Positions 8,092 to 16,424 of a DNA stretch of 64,000 nucleotides are shown one piece after another. Positions within the stretch are counted from its first letter, which is position 1, and each line of letters starts with the position of its first letter. The position numbers were made by a program, and so were the translations under genes. The notes below the pieces were generated by a model. It had not been told where the DNA came from. It saw only the letters and a program-made list of their open reading frames with translations, and did not search any database. Source of the stretch: Pseudomonadota bacterium (lineage in GTDB: Bacteria > Pseudomonadota > Gammaproteobacteria > QQUJ01). The DNA is taken from NCBI GenBank assembly GCA_008501635.1, contig QQUJ01000023.1, positions 1 through 64,000 on the forward strand, given 5' to 3'.

Positions 8092-9942
8092 TTACTCATG
8101 CTTGTGAATACCCAGCCTGCGCATGCGACCCCGCAGCGTACTGGGTTTGAGGCCGAGTTTGAGCGCGGCTCCCTGTGTCCCCTCAATCACTCCATGAGTC
8201 GTTTTCAGTACCCGGCGAATGTGTTCGCGCTCCACCTGTTCCAGCGACTGCATCGCCGCGATGCTCTCCACACCGTCGGCGGTTGGCGCCGGCGGCGCGT
8301 CGATGAACTCAGCGTCGGTCAGCTTTGTCCCTGTGGCGAGGATAGCGGCACGCTCGATGGCGTTCTCCAGTTCACGGATATTTCCCGGCCAGTCATAGCG
8401 TAGGGCACGTTCGAGAAAATCGGCATCGACCCCCGTCAGCGCCTTGCCCGTCTTTTTCGCCGCACCGGCCACAAAGTGCTGAATCAGCAGCGCGATATCC
8501 TCGCGTCTTTCGCGCAGCGGCGGAATGCGCAATGGAAAGACGTTGAGACGGTAGTAGAGGTCGGAGCGGAACTCCCCGAGTTGGACCAGACCCTGCAGAT
8601 CACGATTGGTGGCGGTAATCAACCGCACATCGGTGCGCAGCGTGCGATCGCCCCCCACACGCTCGAACTCCTGTTCCTGAAGTACGCGCAGCAGTTTGAC
8701 CTGGAGTTCCAGAGGTAACTCGCCTACCTCGTCGAGAAACAGCGTGCCGCCATCGGCCAGTTCGAAGCGGCCCCGACGCAACTGCGTTGCTCCGGTGAAC
8801 GCTCCCTTTTCGTGCCCGAAGAGTTCGCTTTCGACCAGATCACGCGGCAGCGCCGCGCAGTTGACCTTAACCAACGGCTTGTCGCGTCGGCGGCTCAGTT
8901 CGTGGATGGCGCGCGCGACGAGTTCTTTACCGGTACCCGTTTCTCCGAGAATAAGCACTGTCGAATCGGTCTCCGCGACCAGTTCCATCTGCGCGGTCAG
9001 TTGCTTGAGCACGGGCGACCGCCCGATGATCTCGCCGAAACGATGCTCGCTGCGAATCTCGTCTACGAGATATTCGATGGTCGCCTGCGAGCGTCGGTGC
9101 GCTTCGATCTCGGCGCGCAGCCGTTGATTCTGCTCCTCCAGCGCGTCTCTTGCCCGGCCAAGCTCGAGTTCAGCCTGTTTGAGTTCGGTGATGTCGCCGG
9201 TTGAACCGATGATGCGGCACGCGCGACCCGAACCGTCCCGTAGTGCCAACCCATGCTGCCGTGCCCAGCGCCAACTTCCATCCTGGGCCCGATAACGGAA
9301 GTCACACTCGAAGCGCCCGGTTTCGCCTTTAACATGGGCAACGTAGGCTGCGCGAAAGATGGGAAAATCATCAGGATGGATACGACTGCCCCAGTCGTTC
9401 GCGGTTCGCAGCTGTTCCGGTGCAAGTCCCAGGGCTTCGCGTACGCGGGTGGAGTAGTAGACAGTGTCATCGCCAAGATCCCAGTCGTAGACGCCTTCGT
9501 TGATCGCCCGCATCGCGAAATCGTACCGCTCTTCACTTTGCAGCAGCGCCTGCCTGGCGTTATACGCTTCGGAAATATCTTCGCAGATCTGCAGTACACC
9601 AAGTTCCGCGAGCGGTTGCAGCACAATGCGCAGCGCGCTTCCTGCACCAAGCTGCTGCTCGCTGACCACGGCTTCGTTGGCTCGACATCGGGCGAGCTGT
9701 TCGTCAATCAACGCCTCCACGTCGCTCGTACCGTAGTCGCCCCGCTCGGCGCGAAAACGAACCAACGATTGCAACGGCGCGCGCAGGGTCAGCACTTCCG
9801 CGGGTAGGGCCAGCAACTGCGCATAAGCATCGTTCCAGGCCAACAGGCGCAACCGCGCATCGAACCAGGCATACCCCTTCCCCAGCCGGTCCAGCGTTGC
9901 GCACAACCGATTGACCACACCAGCCCCCACAGGTGAGTTCAT
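8092..9942 (-). CDS. PAS-domain sigma54-dependent transcriptional activator
   Basis: This 616-residue bacterial enhancer-binding protein activates RNA polymerase-sigma54 by ATP hydrolysis. An N-terminal PAS-like segment (about 15-125) is followed by a second PAS domain (about 138-255, with DGSWRWARQHG), a coiled-coil linker (255-295), an AAA+ domain with Walker A GETGTGKE at 333-340 and the sigma54-contact loop GAFTGA at 380-385, and a C-terminal Fis-type helix-turn-helix (QGAALKLGLKPSTLRGRMRRL). There is no receiver domain, so it is likely to sense a ligand or redox state through PAS rather than phosphorylation. No neighbouring gene shows an obvious -24/-12 promoter, so its target is unknown. 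Confidence 0.92.
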   Translation of the reverse strand: MNSPVGAGVVNRLCATLDRLGKGYAWFDARLRLLAWNDAYAQLLALPAEVLTLRAPLQSLVRFRAERGDYGTSDVEALIDEQLARCRANEAVVSEQQLGAGSALRIVLQPLAELGVLQICEDISEAYNARQALLQSEERYDFAMRAINEGVYDWDLGDDTVYYSTRVREALGLAPEQLRTANDWGSRIHPDDFPIFRAAYVAHVKGETGRFECDFRYRAQDGSWRWARQHGLALRDGSGRACRIIGSTGDITELKQAELELGRARDALEEQNQRLRAEIEAHRRSQATIEYLVDEIRSEHRFGEIIGRSPVLKQLTAQMELVAETDSTVLILGETGTGKELVARAIHELSRRRDKPLVKVNCAALPRDLVESELFGHEKGAFTGATQLRRGRFELADGGTLFLDEVGELPLELQVKLLRVLQEQEFERVGGDRTLRTDVRLITATNRDLQGLVQLGEFRSDLYYRLNVFPLRIPPLRERREDIALLIQHFVAGAAKKTGKALTGVDADFLERALRYDWPGNIRELENAIERAAILATGTKLTDAEFIDAPPAPTADGVESIAAMQSLEQVEREHIRRVLKTTHGVIEGTQGAALKLGLKPSTLRGRMRRLGIHKHE

Positions 9943-10056
9943 TCGTTGATGCCCCCCGTACGTTCACCCCGCCACACGCGACATACCGCTCATCGCTTGC
10001 GGCGAATTGCACAGCGGCCGCATTGCGCGGTCTGCGATTTGTGATGATCCGTATCG

Positions 10057-10698
10057 TTAATCCGGGAACGCGACCCCCGTACCGCCCAGCCCGCAGTAGC
10101 CACCAGGATTCTTTGCAAGATACTGCTGATGATATGTCTCCGCGTAGTAAAACTCGGGCGCGTGGCGAATCTCGGTAGTGATCCCGTCGCGACCACTGCG
10201 GGTCAACGCCTGCTGATACGAATCGCGGGAAGCTTCAGCCGCCAGGCGCTGCGCTTCGCTGACACAGTAGATGCCGGAACGGTATTGGGTGCCGACATCG
10301 TTTCCCTGACGCATCCCCTGGGTCGGATTGTGCGCCTGCCAGAACACCGCCAGCAATTGTTCGTAAGTGATCGTTTTCGGATCGAACACCACGCGCACCA
10401 CCTCGTTGTGACCGGTCTCACCCGAGCAGACCTCTTCGTAAGTTGGATTCGGCGTGTAGCCACCCGCATAGCCGACAGCGGTCGCGTAGACACCCGGCGT
10501 CTCCCAGAACTTGCGCTCCGCGCCCCAGAAACAGCCCAAGCCGAACAACGCCAGTTCCATCCCCTCGGGAAACGGCGGCACGATGCGGTGATTGTTGACA
10601 TAGTGGCGTTCCGCGACCGGCATCGCTGTCATACGCCCGGGCAACGCCTGTTCCGGCGTCGGCAAGGCGGCCTTCTTGTGTGCGTGAAACAGATTCAT
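10057..10698 (-). CDS. msrA: Peptide methionine sulfoxide reductase MsrA
   Basis: This 213-residue enzyme reduces methionine-S-sulfoxide in proteins and free methionine, using thioredoxin. The active-site signature [11 protein letters not shown] places the catalytic cysteine at about residue 56. The downstream segment [26 protein letters not shown] is also typical of the family (positions about 76-101). The N-terminal extension of about 45 residues without a signal peptide is also found in the longer proteobacterial MsrA form. A GAGGT site precedes the ATG. It is transcribed alone, divergently from the MscS-like gene. Confidence 0.95.
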   Translation of the reverse strand: MNLFHAHKKAALPTPEQALPGRMTAMPVAERHYVNNHRIVPPFPEGMELALFGLGCFWGAERKFWETPGVYATAVGYAGGYTPNPTYEEVCSGETGHNEVVRVVFDPKTITYEQLLAVFWQAHNPTQGMRQGNDVGTQYRSGIYCVSEAQRLAAEASRDSYQQALTRSGRDGITTEIRHAPEFYYAETYHQQYLAKNPGGYCGLGGTGVAFPD

Positions 10699-11096
10699 AA
10701 ATACCTCGCGGATTCCAGCCCGGATCTTCCCAGCTATCGGTCTCGAGGGTCGGTTATCGAGCCTGCTGACTTAGTTGACCGTCGGTCAGCACCATTGGTT
10801 CAAGCGCAAAAGCCTTCCCGATCGCTCAGCAACCACCGTCCATAGTCTTGCGGCAACAAAACAGACGCCTATGGATAGGAGTCTAGAACAAGCGGCGGGA
10901 ATCTGCGTCGCGGTGCGCGGACCACAGAGACTCTTCCGGGGCCATTCTGCCGTTGCGGGTGTCGGGAAGACGCAAACGCCATGACCTGCCGGGCGCACTG
11001 TTGAATCGCACACCGCGCTTCAGCATCCAGCCTTGGCGGTTGAAAGGGAATCATCTAACCTTGAACCCATCTCACGAGGCGAGGGTAGTCCGCGCT
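10699..11096. other. Divergent intergenic region msrA / MscS-like
   Basis: These 398 bases hold the promoters of two divergent units. I see no gene. The one clear structure is the perfect 13-base palindrome TGACCGTCGGTCA at 10776-10788, listed separately. Confidence 0.5.
10776..10788. promoter_or_regulatory. Perfect 13-bp palindrome, operator-like
   Basis: TGACCG-T-CGGTCA is a perfect inverted repeat about 78 bases upstream of the msrA start. Its shape and length resemble operators of TetR-family repressors, but no TetR gene is in the window. It could act on msrA or on the divergent channel-transporter operon. Confidence 0.35.
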
Positions 11097-11921
11097 ATGG
11101 ATGACATCAGCACTTCCATCACCGAGGCGCTCTCGCTGGTTGGCGCGCGCATTGTCGAATATCTGCCGAACATTCTGGGTGCCACGCTGCTGCTGCTGGC
11201 GGGGTGGCTGGCGGCGTGGCTGCTGTCGCGCGCCACGGATCACATCACCCGGCGCGCCGCCGAAAGCCTCGCGCACGCCCGCCAGATGCCCGCTTCGGTG
11301 CGCCGACTGCGCTCCTATCGCAGCATGCCGACGATCGGTGCACGGCTGGTATTCTGGATCGTGATGCTGTTCTTCGCTGCAGCCGCGGTCGAAGCGCTCG
11401 GGTTGCCCGCCGTTTCCAATGTGGTCAGCTGGTTGACCGCCTACCTTCCCCGCATGCTGATTGCAGCGCTGATCGTCGTATTGGGTTTCTGGGCCGGCCA
11501 GGCGGTGCGCGAGATCATCATCGCCGCAACCGAACAAACACGGATCAGCCGCGGTCTCCTGCTGGCCCGTCTGGCACAATCGACATTAGTGGCCATCGCC
11601 ACCGTTATCGCTGCCGAACAGGTGGGCATCGATACCACCGTGCTCATCACCCTGGTGGTCATTCTGGTGGGCACCACGCTCGGCGCCATGGCGCTGGCGT
11701 TCGCGCTGGGCGCAGCAGGCACAGTGGCGAACATCATCGCTGCACACTATGTGCATCAGACGCATCGCGTGGGTGAGCAGGTCAGAATTGGCGACGCCGA
11801 GGGCACGATCACCGAAATCGGCCGAACTGCCGTGGTGCTGGACAGCGCAGGAGAAAAGTTCATCATTCCGGCGCGGCGCTTCACCGAAGAGACCAGCACA
11901 ATACGACAGAAATCCGGCTGA
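11097..11921 (+). CDS. MscS-family mechanosensitive channel-like protein
   Basis: This protein of about 274 residues has three to four hydrophobic helices in the first half (about 15-40, 80-105, 115-140, 160-185). A glycine/alanine-rich pore-like helix (LGAMALAFALGAAGTVANIIA) follows, then a short beta domain (VGEQVRIGDAEGTITEIG), as in small MscS-type channels. The C-terminal domain is much shorter than in E. coli MscS. I start at ATG 11097, where MDDISTSITEAL matches an N-terminal amphipathic segment. Upstream codons are in frame but carry no such features. It is followed after one base by an MgtE_N-CBS gene and then by MgtE, so osmotic or ionic homeostasis is the likely theme of the operon. 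Confidence 0.82.
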   Translation: MDDISTSITEALSLVGARIVEYLPNILGATLLLLAGWLAAWLLSRATDHITRRAAESLAHARQMPASVRRLRSYRSMPTIGARLVFWIVMLFFAAAAVEALGLPAVSNVVSWLTAYLPRMLIAALIVVLGFWAGQAVREIIIAATEQTRISRGLLLARLAQSTLVAIATVIAAEQVGIDTTVLITLVVILVGTTLGAMALAFALGAAGTVANIIAAHYVHQTHRVGEQVRIGDAEGTITEIGRTAVVLDSAGEKFIIPARRFTEETSTIRQKSG

Positions 11922-11922
11922 C

Positions 11923-12768
11923 ATGAGCATCGTCGCGAAACTCACCAACCTCTACATGGAACGCCATCCCAGAGAGGCCGCTCGTGTGATGAGTGGCCTC
12001 CCCGTCGCGGAGGCGACGGAACTTCTGCGTAACACGCCGCCCAGCGCCGCGGCAGCCACGCTGCGACAACTTCCCTCTTTCTGGAACGCCGGCATGCTGG
12101 CGGAGCTGCCATCCAAAACCTCAATACCCATCTTGCTGCAGCTTCCGTTGGTCACCCAGGTTTCGATTCTGAGGCAGATGACACCGCCGCGGCGCGAAGA
12201 GTTGCTCAAGACGCTGCCGCAGGAAAACAGTGAGCCGCTGCAGCGTTTACTTCCCTACTCCAGCGGCAGCGCAGGCGCGCTGATCGATCCCCATGTTTTC
12301 ACTGTCGTCGAGGAGGCGACGGTGCAGGAGGTGCTCAGCCAGGCCAAACACGGCCACCCGAGCCTGCGTTATTACCTCTACATGGTGGACCGCAATCACC
12401 GGTTGATCGGAGTGCTCACCTTGCGCCAACTCATGCAGGCTGATCCCAAGCAGGCGATCACCGAGCTCGCTGCACCGACGGTACACACCATCAACGCCGC
12501 GGCCCGTGAACGCGACATCGTCAACAACCCGCATTGGCGCCACTTTCACATGATGCCGGTAGTGGATGACGACAACACCCTGCTCGGCATCATCCGTTAC
12601 GAAACGCTGCGCGAAACCGAGCAGGCTCTGCACGCCCGCGACGAGGAGGACACAGCACTGGCCACGCTGCTCTCGCTGGGTGAACTTTACTGGACCGGGT
12701 TGGCCGGGATTTTTCGTGGTATCGGAGCGGACGATGCCCTGGCCCGCAAATCAACGAAGGACGGCTGA
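11923..12768 (+). CDS. Soluble MgtE_N-CBS protein
   Basis: This 281-residue protein resembles the cytosolic half of MgtE magnesium channels. An N-terminal superhelical MgtE_N-like region (about 1-110, with repeated ELLRNTPPSAAAATL and ELLKTLPQENSEPL segments) is followed by two CBS motifs (about 115-240, with YYLYMVDRNHRLIGVLTLRQL and HFHMMPVVDDDNTLLGIIRYE). It ends without any transmembrane domain. The following gene, which overlaps its stop codon by one base, encodes a complete MgtE. A stand-alone sensor module next to the full channel suggests a regulatory or heteromeric partner. An alternative is an ancestral duplication in which one copy lost its pore. Confidence 0.82.
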   Translation: MSIVAKLTNLYMERHPREAARVMSGLPVAEATELLRNTPPSAAAATLRQLPSFWNAGMLAELPSKTSIPILLQLPLVTQVSILRQMTPPRREELLKTLPQENSEPLQRLLPYSSGSAGALIDPHVFTVVEEATVQEVLSQAKHGHPSLRYYLYMVDRNHRLIGVLTLRQLMQADPKQAITELAAPTVHTINAAARERDIVNNPHWRHFHMMPVVDDDNTLLGIIRYETLRETEQALHARDEEDTALATLLSLGELYWTGLAGIFRGIGADDALARKSTKDG

Positions 12769-14075
12769 TGAACGCTCAATCGCCAACCGAACAGATGTTC
12801 ATGGCCAGCACTTACGTCAGGCAGTTTCCGGCGGAAGCAGCCGAGCAGCTGGAGAGTGTCGCCGTCAAGGAAGTGGTGGCTTTCGTAAGGCGTCTGAATC
12901 TGGAAAGCATCATCGAGTTGCTGACCCGCCTGTCTCTCGCTCTGGGTGCACGATGTATCGTGGACCTCCCCGTCACGACCCGCCTGCGGGTAGCCGAAGC
13001 ACTGGACCCTGGCCGCCTGGCGGCCTTGCTCAGCCATCTCAAGGAGGCCGAGAGAACGCGGTTGCTCGAATCACTGCCAACGGGATTGCGCAACGAAATC
13101 AATGAACTCATGACCTATCCCGAGGGGTCTGCCGGAACCCTGATGGAGCACCGTTTCGTCACCGTCGGACCGGATACGCTCGCGAGCGATGCGCTGCGCA
13201 GATTGCGTCGCGCCGGAGGCAGCCGTGGCAACTGTATCCTGGTTGTCAACGCAGCCGGACAACTGCTCGGCCTGATCACCACCAGCGCATTGGTATTTGC
13301 GAAAAGTCGGCAAAAGGTTGAAGAATTGCTCGGCGCGGCGACTCCCAGCATCCACGTGCTCGAACCGCGCGAAGAGGTGGTTGAAATGATCTCCCGCCAC
13401 CACCTGAGCCGACTTCCTGTCATCGACACCCACGGCTGCCCGGTGGGCATCATCCACCAGGAAGCGCTCGTCAAGGCCGCGCAGGACGAGGCACTGGCCG
13501 ATCTGCAAACCATGGTCGGTGCCGGCAGAGAGGAGCGTGCACTATCGAGCCCCCTGTTCGCCGTCAGCAAGCGTCTGCCATGGCTGAACATCAACCTGCT
13601 CACCGCATTTCTGGCCGCCGCGGTTGTCGGCTTGTTTGAGAACACCATTGCTCAGTTCACTGCGCTGGCCGTATTGCTGCCCGTGGTCGCCGGCCAGTCG
13701 GGCAATACCGGGGCACAGGCACTGGCTGTGGTCATGCGCGGTCTGGCATTGCGCGAGATCCGGCTGCGTCACGCCTGGCAGGTGATGAGCAAAGAAGGTT
13801 TAGCCGGAGCGATCAACGGCGTAGCGATCGCCATCGTTACCGCCATCGGCGTCTACCTGTGGTCACAATCCGGCGGCCTGGCACTGGTGATCGGCGTTGC
13901 CATGGTGATCTCGATGTCCCTGGCCGGCCTGGCGGGTGCCGCCATCCCCCTGGTGCTTACCCGTCTGGGTCAGGATCCCGCCCAATCGGCATCCATCATT
14001 CTCACCACGGTTACCGATGTCGTGGGTTTCTTCAGTTTTCTGGCACTGGCCACCGTACTGTCTGGAATTCTGTAG
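12768..14075 (+). CDS. mgtE: MgtE-type magnesium transporter
   Basis: This 435-residue protein has the full MgtE layout: an N-terminal helical domain (1-110), a CBS pair (about 115-250, with NCILVVNAAGQLLGLITTSAL and LSRLPVIDTHGCPVGIIHQEA), and about five transmembrane helices from residue 270. The pore signatures PVVAGQSGNTGAQA and DPAQSASIILTTVTDVVGF are present, including the aspartate of TTVTDVVGF that corresponds to the selectivity site of the family. It would conduct Mg2+ (possibly Co2+) inward under control of its cytosolic Mg2+ sensor. It is translationally coupled to the preceding soluble MgtE_N-CBS gene by an ATGA overlap. Confidence 0.9.
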   Translation: MNAQSPTEQMFMASTYVRQFPAEAAEQLESVAVKEVVAFVRRLNLESIIELLTRLSLALGARCIVDLPVTTRLRVAEALDPGRLAALLSHLKEAERTRLLESLPTGLRNEINELMTYPEGSAGTLMEHRFVTVGPDTLASDALRRLRRAGGSRGNCILVVNAAGQLLGLITTSALVFAKSRQKVEELLGAATPSIHVLEPREEVVEMISRHHLSRLPVIDTHGCPVGIIHQEALVKAAQDEALADLQTMVGAGREERALSSPLFAVSKRLPWLNINLLTAFLAAAVVGLFENTIAQFTALAVLLPVVAGQSGNTGAQALAVVMRGLALREIRLRHAWQVMSKEGLAGAINGVAIAIVTAIGVYLWSQSGGLALVIGVAMVISMSLAGLAGAAIPLVLTRLGQDPAQSASIILTTVTDVVGFFSFLALATVLSGIL

Positions 14076-14274
14076 GTCGGGCGTCCGTATCGTGCAATTT
14101 TCAGCAACTGTACTCGCGCTCGGGGGATCGCCCTTACGGCTATACTCTATCGGTGTGCGATGCGCGAGCGAGCAGGCCAACCCCTCGGTGGTATTGCCTC
14201 AGACGCTCGCTACCGGTGCCATGGCAGCATGGAGACCGGATGGTACGCCAGGCCGGCTTTGAAGAGTCACATCG

Positions 14275-15273
14275 ATGATAACTGCGCGAATCACCCTGTC
14301 CACCTTGCTGTTGCTGCTGTTCGGCGGCATCGTTTCGTCCGCATTTGCCACCGACAGTGAAAGACTGCTGCGGCGCGCATCGCGCTACTTCGAACCCTTG
14401 CCCGCTACCATGCCGGGCGCCGAGCAGGATACCGATGCGCGCATCGCGCTCGGCAAACAACTTTTTTTCGATGTACGTCTGTCGATCAACGATGGGCAAT
14501 CGTGCGAAACCTGTCACCGCCTGGGAGAGGGCCGGGCAGGCATCGATAACCTGCCGACCGCCGTGGGCGCCAAAGGGGATGTGGGGCCGCGCAACACACC
14601 CACCGTTCTGAACGCCGGCTGGCAATTCAAGCAGTTCTGGGACGGTCGCGCCGAAGACCTGGCCGACCAGGCCAAGCAACCGATACTGAACCCCATCGAG
14701 ATGGCCATGCCCAGCGCGGAGGCGGTGATCGAAAAACTCAAAGGCATTGCCGAATATCGGGAATCCTTTGCCAAGGCGTTTCCCGATAGTGCCGAGCCGC
14801 TGACCTACGACAATCTCGCGGAGGCCATCGCCGCCTTCGAACGCACACTGCGTTCCGAAAGTCGGTTCGACGATTTTCTCAACGGCGATACCGCCGCACT
14901 CAACGCGCAGGAGCAACGCGGCCTCGACGAGTTTCTGCGTCTGAGCTGCAACAACTGCCACGACGGCCCGTTGCTGGGCGGCGGCCTGTTTCGCAATATC
15001 GAGGAGAAGGCACCCTACCCGAATCAGAAGGACCGTGGGCGGATCGAGGTCACCAAAAATCCCGACGACCTGATGGTGTTCAAGGTGGCGCCGCTGCGCA
15101 ACGTCGCGGTCACCGCCCCGTATTTCCACGATGGACAGGTTGCAACCCTGGCAGATGCCATCAATATGATGGGCCGGCTAGCCGTTGGTGTAGAATTCAC
15201 CGCACAACAGGTGGATGAACTGGTGGCCTTTCTGGGCGCCTTGACCGACAAACAACTCGAAGGCGCGCGTTAG
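14275..15273 (+). CDS. Di-heme cytochrome c peroxidase (CcpA/MauG family)
   Basis: This 332-residue periplasmic enzyme would reduce hydrogen peroxide with electrons from cytochrome c. A signal peptide (LSTLLLLLFGGIVSSAFA, cleavage near residue 25) leads into two c-type heme sites, CETCH at 77-81 and CNNCH at 225-229. Also present are the family segment GPRNTPTVLNAGW and the C-terminal RNVAVTAPYFHDGQV loop. Members of this superfamily also include MauG-like enzymes that act on protein substrates. No mau cluster is near, so ordinary peroxidase is the default. The gene stands 18 bases before the Ap4A phosphorylase gene. Confidence 0.92.
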   Translation: MITARITLSTLLLLLFGGIVSSAFATDSERLLRRASRYFEPLPATMPGAEQDTDARIALGKQLFFDVRLSINDGQSCETCHRLGEGRAGIDNLPTAVGAKGDVGPRNTPTVLNAGWQFKQFWDGRAEDLADQAKQPILNPIEMAMPSAEAVIEKLKGIAEYRESFAKAFPDSAEPLTYDNLAEAIAAFERTLRSESRFDDFLNGDTAALNAQEQRGLDEFLRLSCNNCHDGPLLGGGLFRNIEEKAPYPNQKDRGRIEVTKNPDDLMVFKVAPLRNVAVTAPYFHDGQVATLADAINMMGRLAVGVEFTAQQVDELVAFLGALTDKQLEGAR

Positions 15274-15291
15274 GCGCCCAGGAACCTTCCG

Positions 15292-16203
15292 ATGGAAAAC
15301 ACGGCGTTAGGGTCGGCGACCCAGAGGGGGGCATTGTGGTCGCAACTGGTGGCGCGCTCGGTCGCGGCGCAGGCCGAAGGACATCAGTACTCGCTGCCCA
15401 CACACGGCGAATGGTTCGAAGACGAGGGGCTGCATTACCTGATCCGCGTAGTCGACAACCTCTCGCGCAAGGACCAGGACAGACTTGCCGCCGCCCACGT
15501 GGCCGACGAGAAGGCGCACCCGTTCAGCCCGTTTCTACCCCCGGAAGAGCATCTGTTCGTCAGTGACCTCTCCGCGACACATTTCGCGGTCCTCAACAAG
15601 TTCAATGTGTTGGACAATCACCTCCTGGTCGTAACGCGTGAATTCGAAGAGCAGGACAAACCGCTCAACGCCGCGGATTTCGACGCGCTGTGGCGGTGCC
15701 TGAGTGATTTTCCCTCCCTGGGCTTCTACAATGGCGGCGAGGATTCGGGCGCCAGCCAACGCCACAAACACCTGCAGCTGGTACCGCTCGATTCGGGCGA
15801 CCCCACGCATTGGTTGCCATGGCTGGAGCATTACGACAGAGCCATGCGCCCCGGTGAGATTACCCAGGCGCCCGAGCTGACCTTCAGCCACGCCCTCATC
15901 GGTCTGGAGATCAGCGAGCCAGAATTGGCGGGCACTCAACTCGAAGCGGCGTACTGGGCGTTGATCCACCACCTGGGATGGGTCGAAGGCGATCCTCGAC
16001 AGCGCCGTCCACGCCCCTACAACCTTCTCGTCACCACCCACTGGATGGTGCTGATACCGCGTATCCGTGAATGCTGGAACGGCTTATCGATCAATGCCCT
16101 GGCGTTCATCGGCGCCTTGCTGGTGCGCAACGAAGAGCAAAAGAACGCCCTGCGCGAAATCGGTCCACGGCGAGCACTGCAGTCCATTTGCGCAACCATT
16201 TAG
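15292..16203 (+). CDS. ATP adenylyltransferase (Ap4A phosphorylase)
   Basis: This 303-residue member of the HIT-like GalT superfamily is of the Ap4A phosphorylase type, which splits diadenosine tetraphosphate with phosphate into ADP and ATP. The catalytic triad region reads GASQRHKHLQLVPL with the two histidines at about 158 and 160. It is preceded by the characteristic NKFNVLDNHLLVVTREFE and FYNGGEDSG segments. The length matches the fungal and proteobacterial enzymes. It follows the cytochrome c peroxidase closely and on the same strand, so both may be part of an oxidative-stress operon, since Ap4A accumulates in stress. Confidence 0.9.
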   Translation: MENTALGSATQRGALWSQLVARSVAAQAEGHQYSLPTHGEWFEDEGLHYLIRVVDNLSRKDQDRLAAAHVADEKAHPFSPFLPPEEHLFVSDLSATHFAVLNKFNVLDNHLLVVTREFEEQDKPLNAADFDALWRCLSDFPSLGFYNGGEDSGASQRHKHLQLVPLDSGDPTHWLPWLEHYDRAMRPGEITQAPELTFSHALIGLEISEPELAGTQLEAAYWALIHHLGWVEGDPRQRRPRPYNLLVTTHWMVLIPRIRECWNGLSINALAFIGALLVRNEEQKNALREIGPRRALQSICATI

Positions 16204-16283
16204 GGGCTTGCCGTTCTTGGCGTCCGCGTTGCGCGGACCCACAGCTACCTCCCTGATAATTCCGCACTGCAGCATTCATATAG

Positions 16284-16360
16284 AACCTATCTCAGAATCC
16301 CCCACGTGCTGCGTTGAGCCCCAGAGGGCCGGTCGCTCGTGGGAGATCTTGAGATAGGTT
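16284..16360. repeat. Palindromic intergenic repeat, family 1 copy A
   Basis: The element starts AACCTATCTCAGAATCCCCC and ends GGGAGATCTTGAGATAGGTT, giving an 11-base perfect terminal inverted repeat extended imperfectly by about 15 more bases. The centre contains CCCCAGAGG. Copy B at 49206-49290 shares both the termini and this centre. It looks like a MITE or REP-like element without coding capacity. It sits about 65 bases upstream of the diguanylate cyclase gene. Confidence 0.75.
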
Positions 16361-16424
16361 TTAGTGTCAATTTGTCCGGGCTATGCAGTAACATCACACC
16401 AGTCAGCTCAGGGAGGAGATAAAC

